Of a DNA stretch of 64,000 nucleotides, positions 48,637-63,000 are shown piece by piece. Under the pieces are notes generated by a model, which saw only the letters and a list, made by a program, of their open reading frames with translations, ran no database searches and was not told where the DNA came from. Position 1 is the first letter of the stretch, and every line of letters begins with the position of its first letter. The position numbers and the translations under genes are program-made. The DNA is from Opisthocomus hoazin (lineage: Eukaryota; Chordata; Aves; Opisthocomiformes; Opisthocomidae). The stretch spans positions 68,182,308-68,246,307 of the forward strand of contig NC_134454.1 of the NCBI RefSeq assembly GCF_030867145.1, read 5' to 3'.

Positions 48637-51600
48637 AGTTAAGCCAATTCACCTGTTTTTACAATATCGTCAAACTGGTTAACTAAACTCCGTCTTCCAG
48701 TTCAACAAGTTAAATAGGCAAGAATAAATAACTGGATATTACATCACATTTCAAGAGTAGGAGGCAGAGAGAGGACCTCGTCACTGGGAAGAACCAAATG
48801 TTCTGATCCAGGGCAGGTCCTGTTAACTCAGCAACTGAGCATGAGCTCAGCAGTGGCAGGCTGGGAGTAAGAAATAATGTGGCAAATGAAGGGCTGTGTC
48901 AGTGCATGGCAAAAAACCAGAAGAGCAGTTGGAATTAGAAAGGCATATCTGGCTTTGCTGAAATACTTATTTAAACCAAACACTGAGCCAACTGACTGCT
49001 AATTGTGTAAAGAAAATACGTACTAAATATCCTTGGTCAATCAACATTCAACATTAGTCAAACCAGTGTAAGATTTGCTTTATTCAGGTTTAGTTTTTGA
49101 GCAAATCTCTGTTAAGTTGCAGTCTTAAAATATGGACTGTGTTCTGTGCACTCCATGTGATTTTTTAGAGGGATGCACCCTGCATAATTCAAAAGTAAAC
49201 TGGTCTACATGATCTTTGTTGGATACATAACAATTCATGGCATCTCTCATTGTCTAGGCTTTGCAGAACAGCTTTTTTTGACCTTCGAACATAAATCAGG
49301 CAAACTATCCAAACAAATTAGTAAACTAACATAGCTGCTGTTTTAGATTGCTTGCAACCTGCAAGAACCCCTTAAACATAAGCAGATACAGAAACGGAGC
49401 TCTAATGGTTCCACAGGTTTCTGAAACAGGAAACTGATTCCCACTCCGGTGTAAGGGAAAGGTAACTCCTTAGCATCATCTAGCTAAAGGCTGTTTGTGT
49501 GTATTGGATTCCTAATCCTGTAAATGAGAGGTGCATTAATTCTTCGGAATCAATCAGTAACAGCACAAAAATTGCAATTAAGTTTTAAAGCACTCCACAA
49601 TTAATATGTGTTAAACCAATATATTGATTACAAATATATGCTTTGGTGACAGCCCGATATTTAGTTTTAAATGCAGTGCTAATACCACATTTACTACCAA
49701 GATAAATCAGTTAAATTCTAATTCTAACTCACAGCAATTCTTGTTTAAATCAAACCTACAGAGAAGCAATGTTAACTATTACTAAATTACTATATCACTA
49801 CTTCTGAGCTACAGAATCTCTGGCATGAGCTGACACAGTCTCTAGGACACCACAGTGTAGCACGCATGTGTTCGGCAAGAACACGTAATGAGAGGCAAAA
49901 GGAAGAGAAAAGGCACGGACACCGGAACACAAAGCATGTCAGGAACACATGGCGTCAGAAGGGGTTTGTGCCTCAATTCTTTTTATAATACTGCAAAGAT
50001 TTTTGTCAAGAACTACATATACTTTCAAGATCAGATATGAAACTGTGTAGAAGCAGCAAAAATCACAAACTAGCCTGGCACCACTGCACTCTGCCCTGAA
50101 TAAAGGGCAATGTATAGCCTTGATGCCCACAGAGCAAACAAGGAACTGTAGCTGTGACTCAGTCCTGGTTTGGTCTTTGCTTTCCCCTTACTCTACATAC
50201 GATGTCATCTGTACCAGCCCTTTTCCTGGTACATGTTACTTCTCCCTCCACCCCCGTTCAGCTGTGCTGACAGTGAATTAGGAGACAGAGCCAATGCTCC
50301 ATGCACTCCCTCCCACATGGAGAGGAGTAGCAGAGCATCAGCAGCTCTCTCCCCTGCAGCCTTGGGATCTGCAGCACAGACAAACTGGAAGTAAGGGACA
50401 AATTGGTGCCATCATACCCTGCTGTGGAGGCTGACAAGCAGCTATGTTTCAAAACTGCGGAGAAAGCGAATAGCACGGAAAAACTCTAAAAGATTATGGC
50501 TTCTTCAAGCTCTCAATTTTTTAATTTTTTTTTTTTCTACTGACTTCTCTGACCACTCCCTTCTATTTAGACCTTTGTAGCTCAGCCTTTTATACTGTCA
50601 AATTTTACTGCCCCATCACACCATGTAATAATCCTCCCTGGAATTATGCACAAATTATTATGCAAAATGCTATTTAGTGGAAGTCAAGTAATTTGAATGT
50701 CGCAAATTTTCAATCCTGGTTGTGATCCTGGGCAACAATGGTGAAATATATTTTGCTCAGAGAGCTGTTTATCCCCGTGCTTTTTTGAATACCATTTCCC
50801 AGAACTGTAAATCATATTCTGAAGCTTTTAGTAGCTTCGGGAGTAAAATACTCATTTGCTAAGCCCTATTCTCTATGCAAGAATGTACAATCTCCACATC
50901 AGAGTTCTCATTTTAAAACTTCTCAACCGAAGCATGTGAAAGAAGATAGAAGCAAAACTGTAATGCGGAATCCTAACACTGTCAAAAAAAGAATTTTCCT
51001 AAACTGCATCCCATTCTAGTTAAATGATGGTGAATTCTGTGTAAACTAATCTCCATGACTAAAGCTCGTTTTGATCATACCATTTTTCTCACATAAATAG
51101 TACTTATGATCAAATAAATGATAAAAGTGGGTATGCATTGTGGCAACCAAATAGAATGTAATTTCAATGTAATTATTCGGGGGGAGGAGGAGGGAGAAAA
51201 AAAATCATTGAAATGTGATGCTTATTACAACTCACTGAAGTACATTTTTCCTCCCCTGACAAGGAGGTTGTCAAAACAGATAATTATGGAAATGCTAGAA
51301 ATAGTTTGAAAGAAGACAGGAGCTGTCACAAAAAGTTTCTTTTTTTTAACATTTCACCTTATATCCAACTGTGCAATTCAGAAGCCACTGAGTTTTGTTA
51401 CTGTATAACAAGTACATAATGAATGAGAAAAGCAGTCATTTACTGTGGCTTTCCATTTCAAACTATTTTCAGGCTCTTGACACTAATTAAAGGAACACAC
51501 AACTCTGCTTTACTTCCCGTGAAATATTAACATACATACCCATGCATACAAAACAACTGTCAGGTTTCACTTCAGACTGAGAATACTTGTAGCTATGCAG

Positions 51601-53498
51601 TCCTGTGTGCGCTGGAGAGGAAGGAGCACCTCGCTTAATAGCGAAGTGACTTCTAGCACAAAGGTCTGTGTTTGAAGAGTCGCGCTACTATAGGTACACG
51701 TGGCAACTGCACAATATCACATTGGCAGGTTCAGAGACAAACCACATTTCTCTCCATAGCAGTTTCTCTAGGCATTGCCATGAGAACCTTCTCTGGTTTT
51801 TCCTCATGCATTTTCTGGCACCCCAAGACAGCCCGTAACTTGATTTCTACCTCCATTCTACAGACAAGTCCATAAACTATGCCAAGTACTCAGAAACTCT
51901 TGAACTTCAGGACACTGTCAGAAGTACTGCGTAGCTACAAGGTCTGTTATGGGAAAAAATAAGGGTTAGATTTCCAAGTACATTCAGGTACCTCATGTTA
52001 CAGACAGCAGGATTCTTTAAAAGCCCCTACAAATCTGATGGCCTCTGAAATCAGAAACACTACTGAAATCAAATGAAAGTTTGGCACAGAAAAGCTTAAA
52101 AACTCACTATATGCCTGATATTTTTAGGGTCTGCTACATCCTTAAAAATATGCTGCCTAGTTTCTTCCAGGTTTAGAAGCTGAAGACTCCAGGTGTCTCA
52201 GACACAAGATACCTAAAACAATTCTGATGTGATCCCATTATCTGTGTGGAGTAAAACCTGGTTGTTACATACACACTGACCATGTAAAGATGAGAGACAG
52301 ACAGAGAGGTAGACACTGTATTGAAACAGGCACCATACCTAAAGCTTGCAAGTATCTTATGCATCCAGCCACTATCTCAATTAGGAACTGCAATAACATA
52401 AAATAACAATTTCTTTCCTTAGTATTTTCAATACGTTCACATAATGCTATCTCAAATTTTAAATAAAGCTTTTTTTTTTTTAAAGGGAACATGACTCAGA
52501 ATGAAAACAGGAGATGTGGAATGCAGCAAAGCTTGTGAATGCCATGCAAAGTTGCCTATCAACCAAGTGCTGAGAAGTCTTGAGAAGTTCTTACCAGCAG
52601 AACTTCACTTGAAATTCACGAAGGTGCATAAAAAGAGTGAGACATACCCATGGTGGTCCTACAGGTGTTACATTAACATCTTTTAAATTAGCGAGTTCCA
52701 CTTTGGTGATGGGATAGCAACATAAGCCCAAAAAAAGGAGTCCTAAAGAGAAAGATTTTCCCCCTGCCTCCCAAGAGCATTTTTTCTTTCCTTTGCAACT
52801 GAGATGTGAAAAATCCAAAATACAAAGACACCATGTTTTAAATTGGGAGTGAAATCTGCAGCCATAAGGAAAACTGGGAGGTAGGAGTGTATGCAAGAGA
52901 GCATATTTACATTTACCTTACAACCTAGTTGATGAGCCATCCTGAAAGCAGACTACGGCTCGAAGAATGGAAGGGCATAGCCTCTTAAAGAAATAATTTG
53001 TATAGATGGAACATCACTCCTATAAAACAATTGCTATATCCCAAGACAACTTTTATTAAGAAGTACCAACAACATTAATGCTTAGCAGGTAAACTAATTT
53101 GCACATAAAGCGATAAATTATTAAATCTGCTTCCACAAAATAGCATTTCGTGAAAAATATTTTGATATTTGTAGCATTTAAAACATTTTCATTAATTTCA
53201 AACTGTAAGCTCTGTAGACAAGGACACATTTCCTATTTCCCCAAAAACATGCTACATACATCTAGTTTCCTATATACATAACAAAGAAATTTAATAATTA
53301 CTTAATTATTCATCACTTGTTAAATTGGTTAAAATACAATTTACAGCGGCACAAGGATAAAGGTAACAACAAATTTTCCTCAGCCAACCATATTTGACCA
53401 TACTCAATGTACATAAAGGGACAGATCACAGAAGCTATATTAATGTAATGCAAAAATATATGCATAAAAGCTCAGATTCTCACCTGTTATAAAGCAGT

Positions 53499-53531
53499 AT
53501 GTGTGTATGTATGTGTATGCACACATGCATG
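53499..53531 (+). repeat. GT/GTAT-rich simple repeat
   Basis: GTATGTGTGTATGTATGTGT, then ATGCACACATGCATGC: a short alternating purine-pyrimidine tract. Confidence 0.7.
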
Positions 53532-55161
53532 CTTACACTGGGTGCAGATATGATCCAAAATTCTCTATCAAGATGGACTCCCTGATTACCACAGGAACAG
53601 AATATGTTTAAGCGCAAGATAAGAAACAACTCGATCTGCATTCATTTGCAGTTGTCACCCTCACCATAATTGAGCTGAGAATGAGACCTGGCATATTTCA
53701 AGCAGTAATAAAATCAAAAGGAAACCAACTGTCTCCAGTATCCTCGTGGACGGCTTTTAAAACCCAAGGCTTCCAACCACTAACATGCCTTACGTAACTG
53801 GTCAGATTAGAAATAACCAATGCAGTGAGCAGCATTCTTGGGTTGTGACTAGCCCAGTACATAGAATTCTAAGTGACTTCCTCCAAAAACAGGGAAAGAG
53901 TGGTAGGGGTGCAGGGAGGAAAGAATCCGTTAAGTGTATGAAACACCTAACACTGAATAAGTTGTCTTAATGAGTCACTGGAGTATTCTACCGTAAAAAA
54001 AAGATAGTCTAAAGAAAAAGAGATGTAAAGCAATTTCTTCTGTGGGAAAATGAAAGCTTTATAATGGAAACAAAAAAAGATCAGTTAGATGTTTGTGGAA
54101 GAAAGAATGGCCTGAACCCAAAACATTATCAAGTCTTAAGAACACTGTCAACAGACTTCGCTGGTGTCATCACTTAGCTACCTTGACCAGTCCAAGCAAG
54201 TACAACTCGCAATCATTCTCACTGAAGTGACAGACACGACATGACGATTATGAATGACATTTTGCTGGCCTATAGTATTCACCAAACCATTGGTTCCCAA
54301 AACGTAGTCATCAGTGCTATCAGTAAAATCCATAAGATCTGATTTGTGAAGCCATATCTCTGCACTATTTTCAGTAAAAGTTTGATCATAGAGGTCATCA
54401 TGAGACCTCTGCCTCAGCAGTTCGGCAACCTCTATCATTCACAGCTAAGAGCCGAGTAAGACTAGTCTGACAAATACAAAAAACCCCCAAACCTAAAATG
54501 CTAAGGGGGGAGAGTAGGCAAACAGAGCATAGAAGGGGAACAGAAATTTTAATAAAGTTTAACATAAGTCATTTGATATTAGAAAGAAAAAAAATAGCTG
54601 ATGGGCAAAAGACAGGAAAAAAAGGAAAACCATCAAAAAAAAGTGGTATTACAGAGCACAAAGCTAGGAACACAGGCACAGCTCCATAACCTTATGCTTT
54701 AGAAACTATAATGCTGTTTTGTGGTGTTATAATATGATGTTGACAGTAAAATGTCACTAAAGCAAAAATGCAAAAATTTGTGGGCTTTGTGTCCTTTTTC
54801 AGAAATAGTCTAGTCTCATGAGAAACAAGTGAAAGAACAAGGAGATTTGTTACACAGGGTTTCAACATGAAATACGGTCACAAATATTTCCTTGTTCCAC
54901 AGCTGTCAAACAGCAGTTTACTGTATCAGCATTACTGTCAAAAAGGGAATATAATACACAACAGCAGCCAGTAAAGTTTATGTAGCTAAAACACTACAGC
55001 AAATCAGTCCTACAAATAGCGATAAAACTGTATTCTACATGTACTTCACTGGTATAATTATATTATAATGATATTGTGGTATAAAGTTTTGTGGAATAAT
55101 AGTTTCAAATCAGGAGAAGAGTAGATCTTACATATCACCCTACACTAATACAGAAAAAAAA

Positions 55162-55200
55162 AATGCTGCACTATCACATATTTAATGTGACTGCAGCATT
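55162..55200. other. Perfect-armed intronic hairpin
   Basis: AATGCTGCA (55162-55170) and TGCAGCATT (55192-55200) are exact inverted repeats. Inside them TCACAT and ATGTGA pair again around an ATTTA loop. The A/T-rich flanks extend the pairing by several bases with mismatches. It lies in the NDUFAF2 intron on either possible sense. Confidence 0.6.
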
Positions 55201-57003
55201 ATTTTCAAAATACTAGCAAGAATTTTTAACATACATATATTTGAACTACCTTCTCTTATACAGGGAAAAACAATTTAGAGATTACTTGAAAGAAAAGACA
55301 ACAGCTTTTCAAATTCCTGGTATATCACTTCTGCTCTGATAAAGTCTGCACAGCTCTGCAGGTAAAGCACCTAGCTGCTATATTATTTTTCAGATCTATT
55401 ACCTCAGGAAACTGAGAGTATAAGCAGTCCTGTAGCTCTGAATGCATCATTACTCCCAATAATTGTGCCTTCTCCATAAATTGCTTTTTCTGGAAGGTAA
55501 AATATTTAGAACACTATTGATCCATAGTTCTCTCACCCGTGGAGACTCCCTGTTCCCCATTTCGAAACGTAACCAATGCCACCAGGAGGAGCTTTATTGC
55601 ACCAATTCCAAACCCAAGGCTGCCTGCGTTCTCTGAAGGAGGTTTGTCTTAGCACAACTATCATGGCAGTCTGACTCATGGAAATGATAGGACAAAAGCC
55701 ATGCAACACCCCCCATCTTCAAGTGTCAAACGAGGCAGTAATTTCAACAATTAAAATTGTAAGTATGCAGTTAGTATGTGCCAGAGCTACTTAAAAGGAG
55801 ATAAGCTTAGACAGAACAACTGCTGTAGTATCACTTCTGCACAAGTAACTAGGATGCGGAGAGAGGTGGGTAAAAAAAAAATTTAAAAATTTACACTTAA
55901 TACTTCCCCGAATGTTAATGCAAAGAACAGTGTGTTAATTTTCTTTACATCCTAAAAAGCTTTGAGGACAAATTTACCTTAAACTTCTTCCATTCACGGG
56001 TGTATTATATCCCTTATTATGTCTACAACCTCAGTGGCAAGTGTGAAACAGAGGCAGAGAGAATTAGCTGAAAAGCTGTAAGTTGTGCGGGAGGTCATTT
56101 CCATGAGTTACGGCTCGTAAACATGAACTGACAAGCTTCCCCAAGTCATCTTAACACACAGTCATGCAGGAAAACTTTCCACAAAGCACTTTATTACTGA
56201 AGATCTCAGTGACCAAATCTTTGGCTACAGTATGCCAACATAGCTTCACTGACTTTGACACAGTTCCTCCTACTGATGCCAGTGAAGCATCTGCCTCTCT
56301 GGGTGTCAGTTTGAATCTTCTGTAGTAAACCATGCCTCATCTACTCACTCATTCCTAGCTGGTGCTCAGCAACTTGTAATACAAACCCAGGGCAATTAGA
56401 GCATGTGTGTGTGTCTGTATACGCAGATCAACAGTCAAACTCGCTCCACTCTTTACAGACTCATCAGCATGAGAGACCGTGGGGATATTTCCCCACTTCA
56501 TTCCATTAGAAACCACTTCTGGAAGAAGTCATGGCTGCAACTCCCCCATCTCATTAGCACTGTAAAATGTTAGTGCAATTTGTTTTCCTGTACTGATGAA
56601 TACATTGGCAACTGGATTTGAAACCTGCACTTTAATGTCAACTACCATGAAAAAAAAACTTGCACTAACACATAAAGGACCTATTTTTAAAATTCATAGC
56701 AGTAATTGCAGAATTCATTTAACTAAAGAAACTCTTGAATGGCCATGATTATCTTAAAGAATCTACTTAGATGATCTTAAAGAATTCGCATGGATAGAAG
56801 AACATTGGAGTTTATATTTTCATTTTTTTCTTTTTCCTAAGTGTTAGATATCTAGTCTGTGTATAATTTCATCAATTACGCAAGCAACACACTAAATACT
56901 ACCCCAGAGGTGACAAATTACTGGACAGATGAGTCCACTATAAATTAATCACTGTAGTTTAGTTACAACAAGTGAAAATTTAAACGCACTTCATCTCTCT
57001 CAC

Positions 57004-57044
57004 CTCAATGGTGGGTGGATCATTTCTTTTTTTTCTTATCCATG
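57004..57044 (-). CDS. NDUFAF2: NDUFAF2 exon 3
   Basis: A 41-nt exon on the minus strand. The acceptor is TTTTTTCCTTTTGCAG (AG at 57046-57045) and the donor GAG then GTGAGAG at 57003. It starts with CA, completing a codon split after the first base (Ala), then reads WIRKKRNDPPTIE. Joined to the next exon it continues EILQNENYREE, which matches human AWIRRTRKTPPTMEEILKNE in order and phase. The conserved WIR and PPT residues identify the NDUFA12/NDUFAF2 family. It is too short to stand out as a reading frame. Exon 2, which should end in an EW-type sequence with a G, was not found in the remaining 7 kb and is presumably beyond the right edge. Confidence 0.93.
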
Positions 57045-60000
57045 CTGCAAAAGGAAAAAAAAAATCAAATGGATTATTTCAAAGACAACAAAGCGTACTG
57101 AAACTCAAAATTACGATTAGTTTGGAAGAGAAAGCAAATGTTTATACGAAAAGTTACAATAGAATTTTCACAACCTGGCAAGCCATATCATTTTCCAAAA
57201 TACAAAGACCCAAGATGTCATTTTCCATGTCAATACTCTCCGTCTTCACAGAAGGGAGGGAGGAGAAAAAAAAACAAACAAAACACCTCTGTTAGGGGAG
57301 AGTTTGGGCAGAATTTACGTATCACCCTGGTTGCTGAAACAGGGCTTAAAAATCAGGGCTCGCAGCCCAGGCCTGTTGTTGAGCTTGCTACACAGAGCTC
57401 AGCTTTGCCCCGAGAAAATGACAACATGACTGCTGAAAAGTACGAAGAGCCTCACACCACTCCATAGAAAAAGGATTCCTGTATATGCCCCAGGTATTGT
57501 TAAAGCCAAAAACCTATTTATGTTAGTGGCAACTAGAATTCCTTTACAGGGATGCAAGATACAGCCCCAAAACTGACTGCACCATGTCCTACCGAGAGAA
57601 GGCTCTCTCCACCTCACTCAATTAATGCAGGAAAAGACATCAGAGGAACGGAAGCGGTGGCAACAACAACTGTCCTGTGGCTTGGGTTTTCCATGACGAA
57701 TCCAGGTCAACAGACTGATGATTGGCGTGGGGCTGACTGGAGGCGGCAACCCAAAGGGACCCTACTGCAGACGGAGAAGCGGTGCTCTGCCGGATCTTGC
57801 TGCATTCAGTCATCGAATTATTAGAGACAGCTCCAACTACTACAGGCAGTATTTAGACAAGTTACCTGACTGTGGACAAGGCAATATCCATCTCTCTTTA
57901 AAAGCATCACTACCCTAGCATTTTCCCATGCTTTTTCAATCCACACAATTTATAGGTACTGAGTTGCGTATTTTGTAGACATTTGTCTTTCCTGCTCATA
58001 TATTTCAAATGAATGAGTAGCAGAATGCAAGTGGCCAGTAATGAACAGAAGGACAAACATAAGGAAAGCCAGTTCCAAGTGCCGATACACAGCAAAATGC
58101 TCTTTTGTATGTTTGTTTGGACAATTAAGACTTCTGTTGCTGTGCTTGAAAATTGTAGAGCAAAAGTTACATTTTCATTATCATCCAGTCAAATTCCTGG
58201 TCTGACCTGTAGCTGTCTATAAAGTTTCAGAAATGCTTTAAGAAGGAACTGCCCCATATTTGAATTTTTTAATACCATCTGTGCTGTATTTTGAGGGGAA
58301 CTGGGGAATGAGTCAGATAGCAAGTTCAAAACACTAAAAGCTGCAGAGAGTCATACTGTCATTATGAAACTGGTTTTAGGCGGAATAGCTTCCAATTAAC
58401 TTAAGAATGGAATTAAGGGAGGCAAAATGGCATTACATAGCTTGGAATTTAGCCACGCTGGAATGGCCAACAGCCTTAACTCAAGGTTAATGGTAAAATA
58501 CCTGTAATGATACAGAGCAAGGTATTACTTCTGGTTCTTGTCTATCCGATGACACTTTCTGAAGATGTATTCTTTTAAATACCATTCTGAAACATCTTTT
58601 CTTAAAAGCAGTCTCTGTCAGCTCTTCTCAGAGGTCTTTTGGTCCTAACAAAGATCAGACCCAAATTTGCCATTGTGGAGAAGTGACTGAGCACTGAATA
58701 GTCAACATCATCCTTTCTGCAAAAGTTTTATGTTAGTGGAAAGAAAAACAGCCCATTAAGGTAAACCGAAATAAAACTAAATGACTTTCTATTGAATCTG
58801 TAGGCTAGAAAACATTTTGCATGTACCTGTAGCACTTTCAAACATTTAAATTTTACCAGGATTTCCAAATGCAAAATCTGGCAAGATCAGAGACTAAACT
58901 GGCATGACTGAGACTGGCACTTCTCAGCTGGCAGCCTTGCAGGCAACTCTTTGTGAAAGGACCAATGAAGCTGTTAGAGAAAATCACAGCACACAGGCCT
59001 TTCCTCCTGACAGAAGTCATCTTTGTCTGCACTGAACAACAGTTCCAACATCACCCAGAAAAGCAAGAAAGTGGTAGAGGTATCAGGTCTAGCAAAGTTT
59101 GTACACTAAACACTAACTGATAAAAGATACAACTGGAGAAAAAAGGAAATGTAGTAGTTTAAAATGTTTCATAAAAAATTAAATTTTAAAACCTTCAAAA
59201 TTTAATGCATTACTTTCAAAAAAGTATCATCTTCTGCCTTGCCATGCCTTGCTTCTGTCACATGGACGTACAGTACCACTGGTTTCAACTCCACAGCTCT
59301 CGGCACCTAAAAATAACTGCAATTTTTTGAAATTGCCAGTATTTTCTTAAAACACCAGCTGCATTTTAACTTGAACTGATTACAATTAGTAATTCTTAAA
59401 GAAAAATTATTAAAAAGCAAAATCCTACAAAAACTAAATTGAAGTTAGAAACTACTGCTGAAATATAACGATTACAATAGATTTTTCTTTCAATAGCAGA
59501 TGGGACTTTTAGGCAGTTACTTGATTAATGATTTTCAGATGAATGGAATACTTCTATTAAAATATTTTATCATTTAATTATCTGCCTCCGTTTAACAAGC
59601 CATAGACAGAACAGTGAAGGGTAACACAATGACACGTGCCTCATGAACAGAAGCTCTGAAGCAAGGAGCGTTATGCAACATGTTTTCATTCATTAATAGA
59701 TCTCAATTAGTACCAACACTCAAACACAACAAAACAATCTTTAATTTAGGAAGATTTCTCATACCAAACTTCCCATTATAAGACCATATCTAATTAAATA
59801 CACAAACAATGGACACAGTTACAACATTATGCTATTTTTCCTTCCAGCTATAACAAGCATTTGAATGCATGGTTTTGTAGGAGCTATCAACCTTCCTTCT
59901 TTCTAATAAGTGTCACGACTACGATTTTTTTTCAGTTTAACCCTAAATAAGACTTTCTGACACAAAGCCTTGATATCTTTTTCCAAATCACTACAGGTAA

Positions 60001-63000
60001 ACTCATTTCAACATTTCTAATGAGCTTCACTAGAAAATCATTATTTAGTGAAAGATTCCTTCACTGTGATGTAGTTGAGGGAGAAATACAGTAACAAAAT
60101 TTACTAAAATATCTTTACAGCCATAAGATGAAGTTAGTTAGCTTTAATATATAATAGTCCCTCCGTGTAAATCCATTTCTGAAATACTCTATAAGAAGAA
60201 CAGGTCAATATATATTACAAGGTTAAAAGTAAAGAAAACATAATCTGAACTGAGTATATTTTAGTATATTGTACTTTACCATCTAATAGTTTTAACAGTC
60301 TTTCAAAAGCAATACGTTTTTCTAATAATTCACCTGACTTCTTAGGGGAGAAGAATGGAAGGACCCTAATATATTTAATTCCCACCAGTTTTCAGGTGGT
60401 TCTCTTTCAGACAGAAAATTTACAAAGCCTTTCAATTTTTTCTGAGGTATCAACAATATTTCGAACATCCAACATAATATTCAGAAAAACACCAACGCCT
60501 TGTAACTCTGGCATAAGAGAAATTCCTGGTAACAATTAAAGGAAGAATGAATGTATCCAAAAATATAACCAGCGATTTACTACTGAATTAGCACTAATTT
60601 TAACAAAATCCAAGTAAATGGTATCTTGAAATTAATACATTTTGAGTTCTCTTTGTCAAATACAGTCAGTGTATACCACTTAGCAACGGAAAAGCTCTCC
60701 ACCTTTCCTTGCACCCTCCACTAAACTTTCAGTCAATGCAGGTTTAAATGACTGAACAGATTCATACCACAGTTAAATATTTGTTGATGGAGACAAGGCA
60801 GGGAGGTGCTTTATTACATGTTATTTGAACACAGTGTGCACACATGCATACACTTCATTAAAAAGTGTCCAGTGAAAAGGTTTCCACATGAACACTCCTG
60901 TTCTCTATAGCAACAAAACAAAATGCCCTCGCCATTGTCAACCAAGGTGTTTTAAACCTGGTAAGGTAGAGAAAGTAACATCTATGTACCGAGTGCAACC
61001 AAAACATACTTCCTTGCCCCCCAAAGGTTTAGCAAAATGAATCATTGCCTTCATTTCAAATTAATTATACTGCTGCTTCTAATTTTATCTGGATGGCACT
61101 GCTTGCATTCTGTACTCATTGCGATGCCACTTTTGTCTAAAAGGAATTTTGCAAGATAGCTGGACATTTCCTACCTTGACACCCTCGCATTCTTTCATCA
61201 GCACTCATTTGCATTCTCATTAGTATGCATGAGATTTTCATTGAACTTTAAGACTCCTACTGGCACATAACTGCACTGTAATGAGTGTAAAAGTGAGCAT
61301 GCAAATTAAGACTCCCATTAATCACTAAATGCTACCAGGAAAGAAAAAAAAACAACAAACAAAACCCAAAAAAAACTAGGAGTAGATGGGCAATAAAATG
61401 CTGCATGAAGCATGCGATCTCATGAATCTCTATAGGTATGTAAAATTACTGATCTCCTCTCAGGAGTACTATTGACATGTCCCGAGGAGGTAAATTACAC
61501 ATTCTACAGCAGGTGAACATTCAGAAATAACATTGCAGAAAGGTTATCTGTTGTGTGCATCCATTTTGCCTGGGGAAAAAAGTACGACTTGCACTTTGTA
61601 GTAAAATACAAGAGACTTCATCTAAACAAAAACAGGTAATATTTGTATTGTGCACACGGATAATGGTTCTAAATTCAAAACTACCTTACAAAAGTAAACA
61701 CACCATTGGTTTTTAAAATTAAAATAGACTTAATTTTCTGTGCACAAATAGCTGACACTAAGACTAAGGAGAACACAAGAAGTTATAATTCTATTCTTTT
61801 AACATTGAGCATGTTTCAGTTTTACAAAAGCCTTAATGGATATTCTGAACTATTATAAAAATCACAGGTCTGAGAACTTACAAAATTTAGTTCTGTGGAA
61901 CACTTAAAACTAACATCTTCAGGAGAGAAATTCCAGGCAAACACTTCAAGAGTAAGCCCTCGGCCCTGTATTCAGTAAACCCTCAGGACTAAGACACAAA
62001 CATTCTCTCTGTAGTCTGAAAAACAACTTGCACAGATTGCGTCTGTAATCCGGACGATCAGTGTAGCTGCTTGCTTTATAGCTTTCTACTTGGTCTCAGT
62101 TACCTTGTTACATGTTTATAACTTGATAAACACAGTGCCAAAATCAGCACCTTAGTTTACCAGCTGTCCAGGCTGAACACCTTAGATACACAATGAGATT
62201 TAACTCAGACCCTCTTCAAATTTCACTACAGCCTGCTCCCACTCCTTACACAACCCCTTGTCTCTGGCTTTGTGCAAGTTCTCCTCAGACAACTCATGTC
62301 CTTAAGTGCTTCCAGGGACAGTACTTTTATTCCTTTCAGTCACCAGAGTTTTCTTTTCTAGTCACACAGTGTGATGTAGGGAAACACGGGGAGGGAAAGG
62401 GTGCTGGAATGACTGCTTCTAAATCAGGTGGCCATTAAAGATTATCCACAGGTGAAAAAAATGAGTTCTGGCAGAACAAAGACAGGACAGGCGAAACCAG
62501 CTCTGCAGATCCCAAGGAAAAGGAGAGGAAATAAGGCAACAGAAAATTTAGCACTGTCCTTAAAGCAAAAAGCCTGAGAAGACGGCAAGGAGACTGCTGC
62601 TGCTGAACCAGCCAGAACTCCAGTGGAGAGGCCGCAAATGTCGAAGTGCATACACAGGATTTGGAGAGAAGGCCCCTGGAGATGTAAGCATGTGCCCAGC
62701 AGACAGGATTTAGAATACTAAAAATCAAAAAAACTTAAAAGAGTAAAGTGAAAAGAGAAGTAAGAAATATTATACAGCCTTCTAACCTTATATTTATCTT
62801 CTACTGTTCAGAGAAAAAAGCAAGTATTTCAGAAATTCTTCTGCAAAGTCTCGGATTATTTGCTGGAATGTTCAGCATCCACAATAGTACAAACTGTAAA
62901 GCGAACATCCACAGAAAGAATGCACCGGGAAATTTTCAAGAGTCTGGGCAGAAGGTACAGAGTGAAAGCTCAGCACAGGTCTTGTGGGTCTGGTAAATTT

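Larger units (their letters stand above)
42577..57003 (-). other. NDUFAF2: NDUFAF2 intron between exons 3 and 4
   Basis: A 14.4-kb phase-0 intron, with donor GAG then GTGAGA at 57003 and acceptor GACAG at 42577. It contains a CpG-dense patch (43005-43180), two CR1 fragments (47083-47580 and 48549-48636), a GT-rich repeat near 53500 and a 39-nt hairpin at 55162. The rest is AT-rich with no other gene seen. Confidence 0.9.

Noticed and set aside
57552-57918. GC-richer stretch with overlapping plus-strand frames in the NDUFAF2 intron
   Set aside because: I could not match it to a family or find paired splice sites. It may be an old repeat or a non-coding exon, and the evidence is too thin to call.
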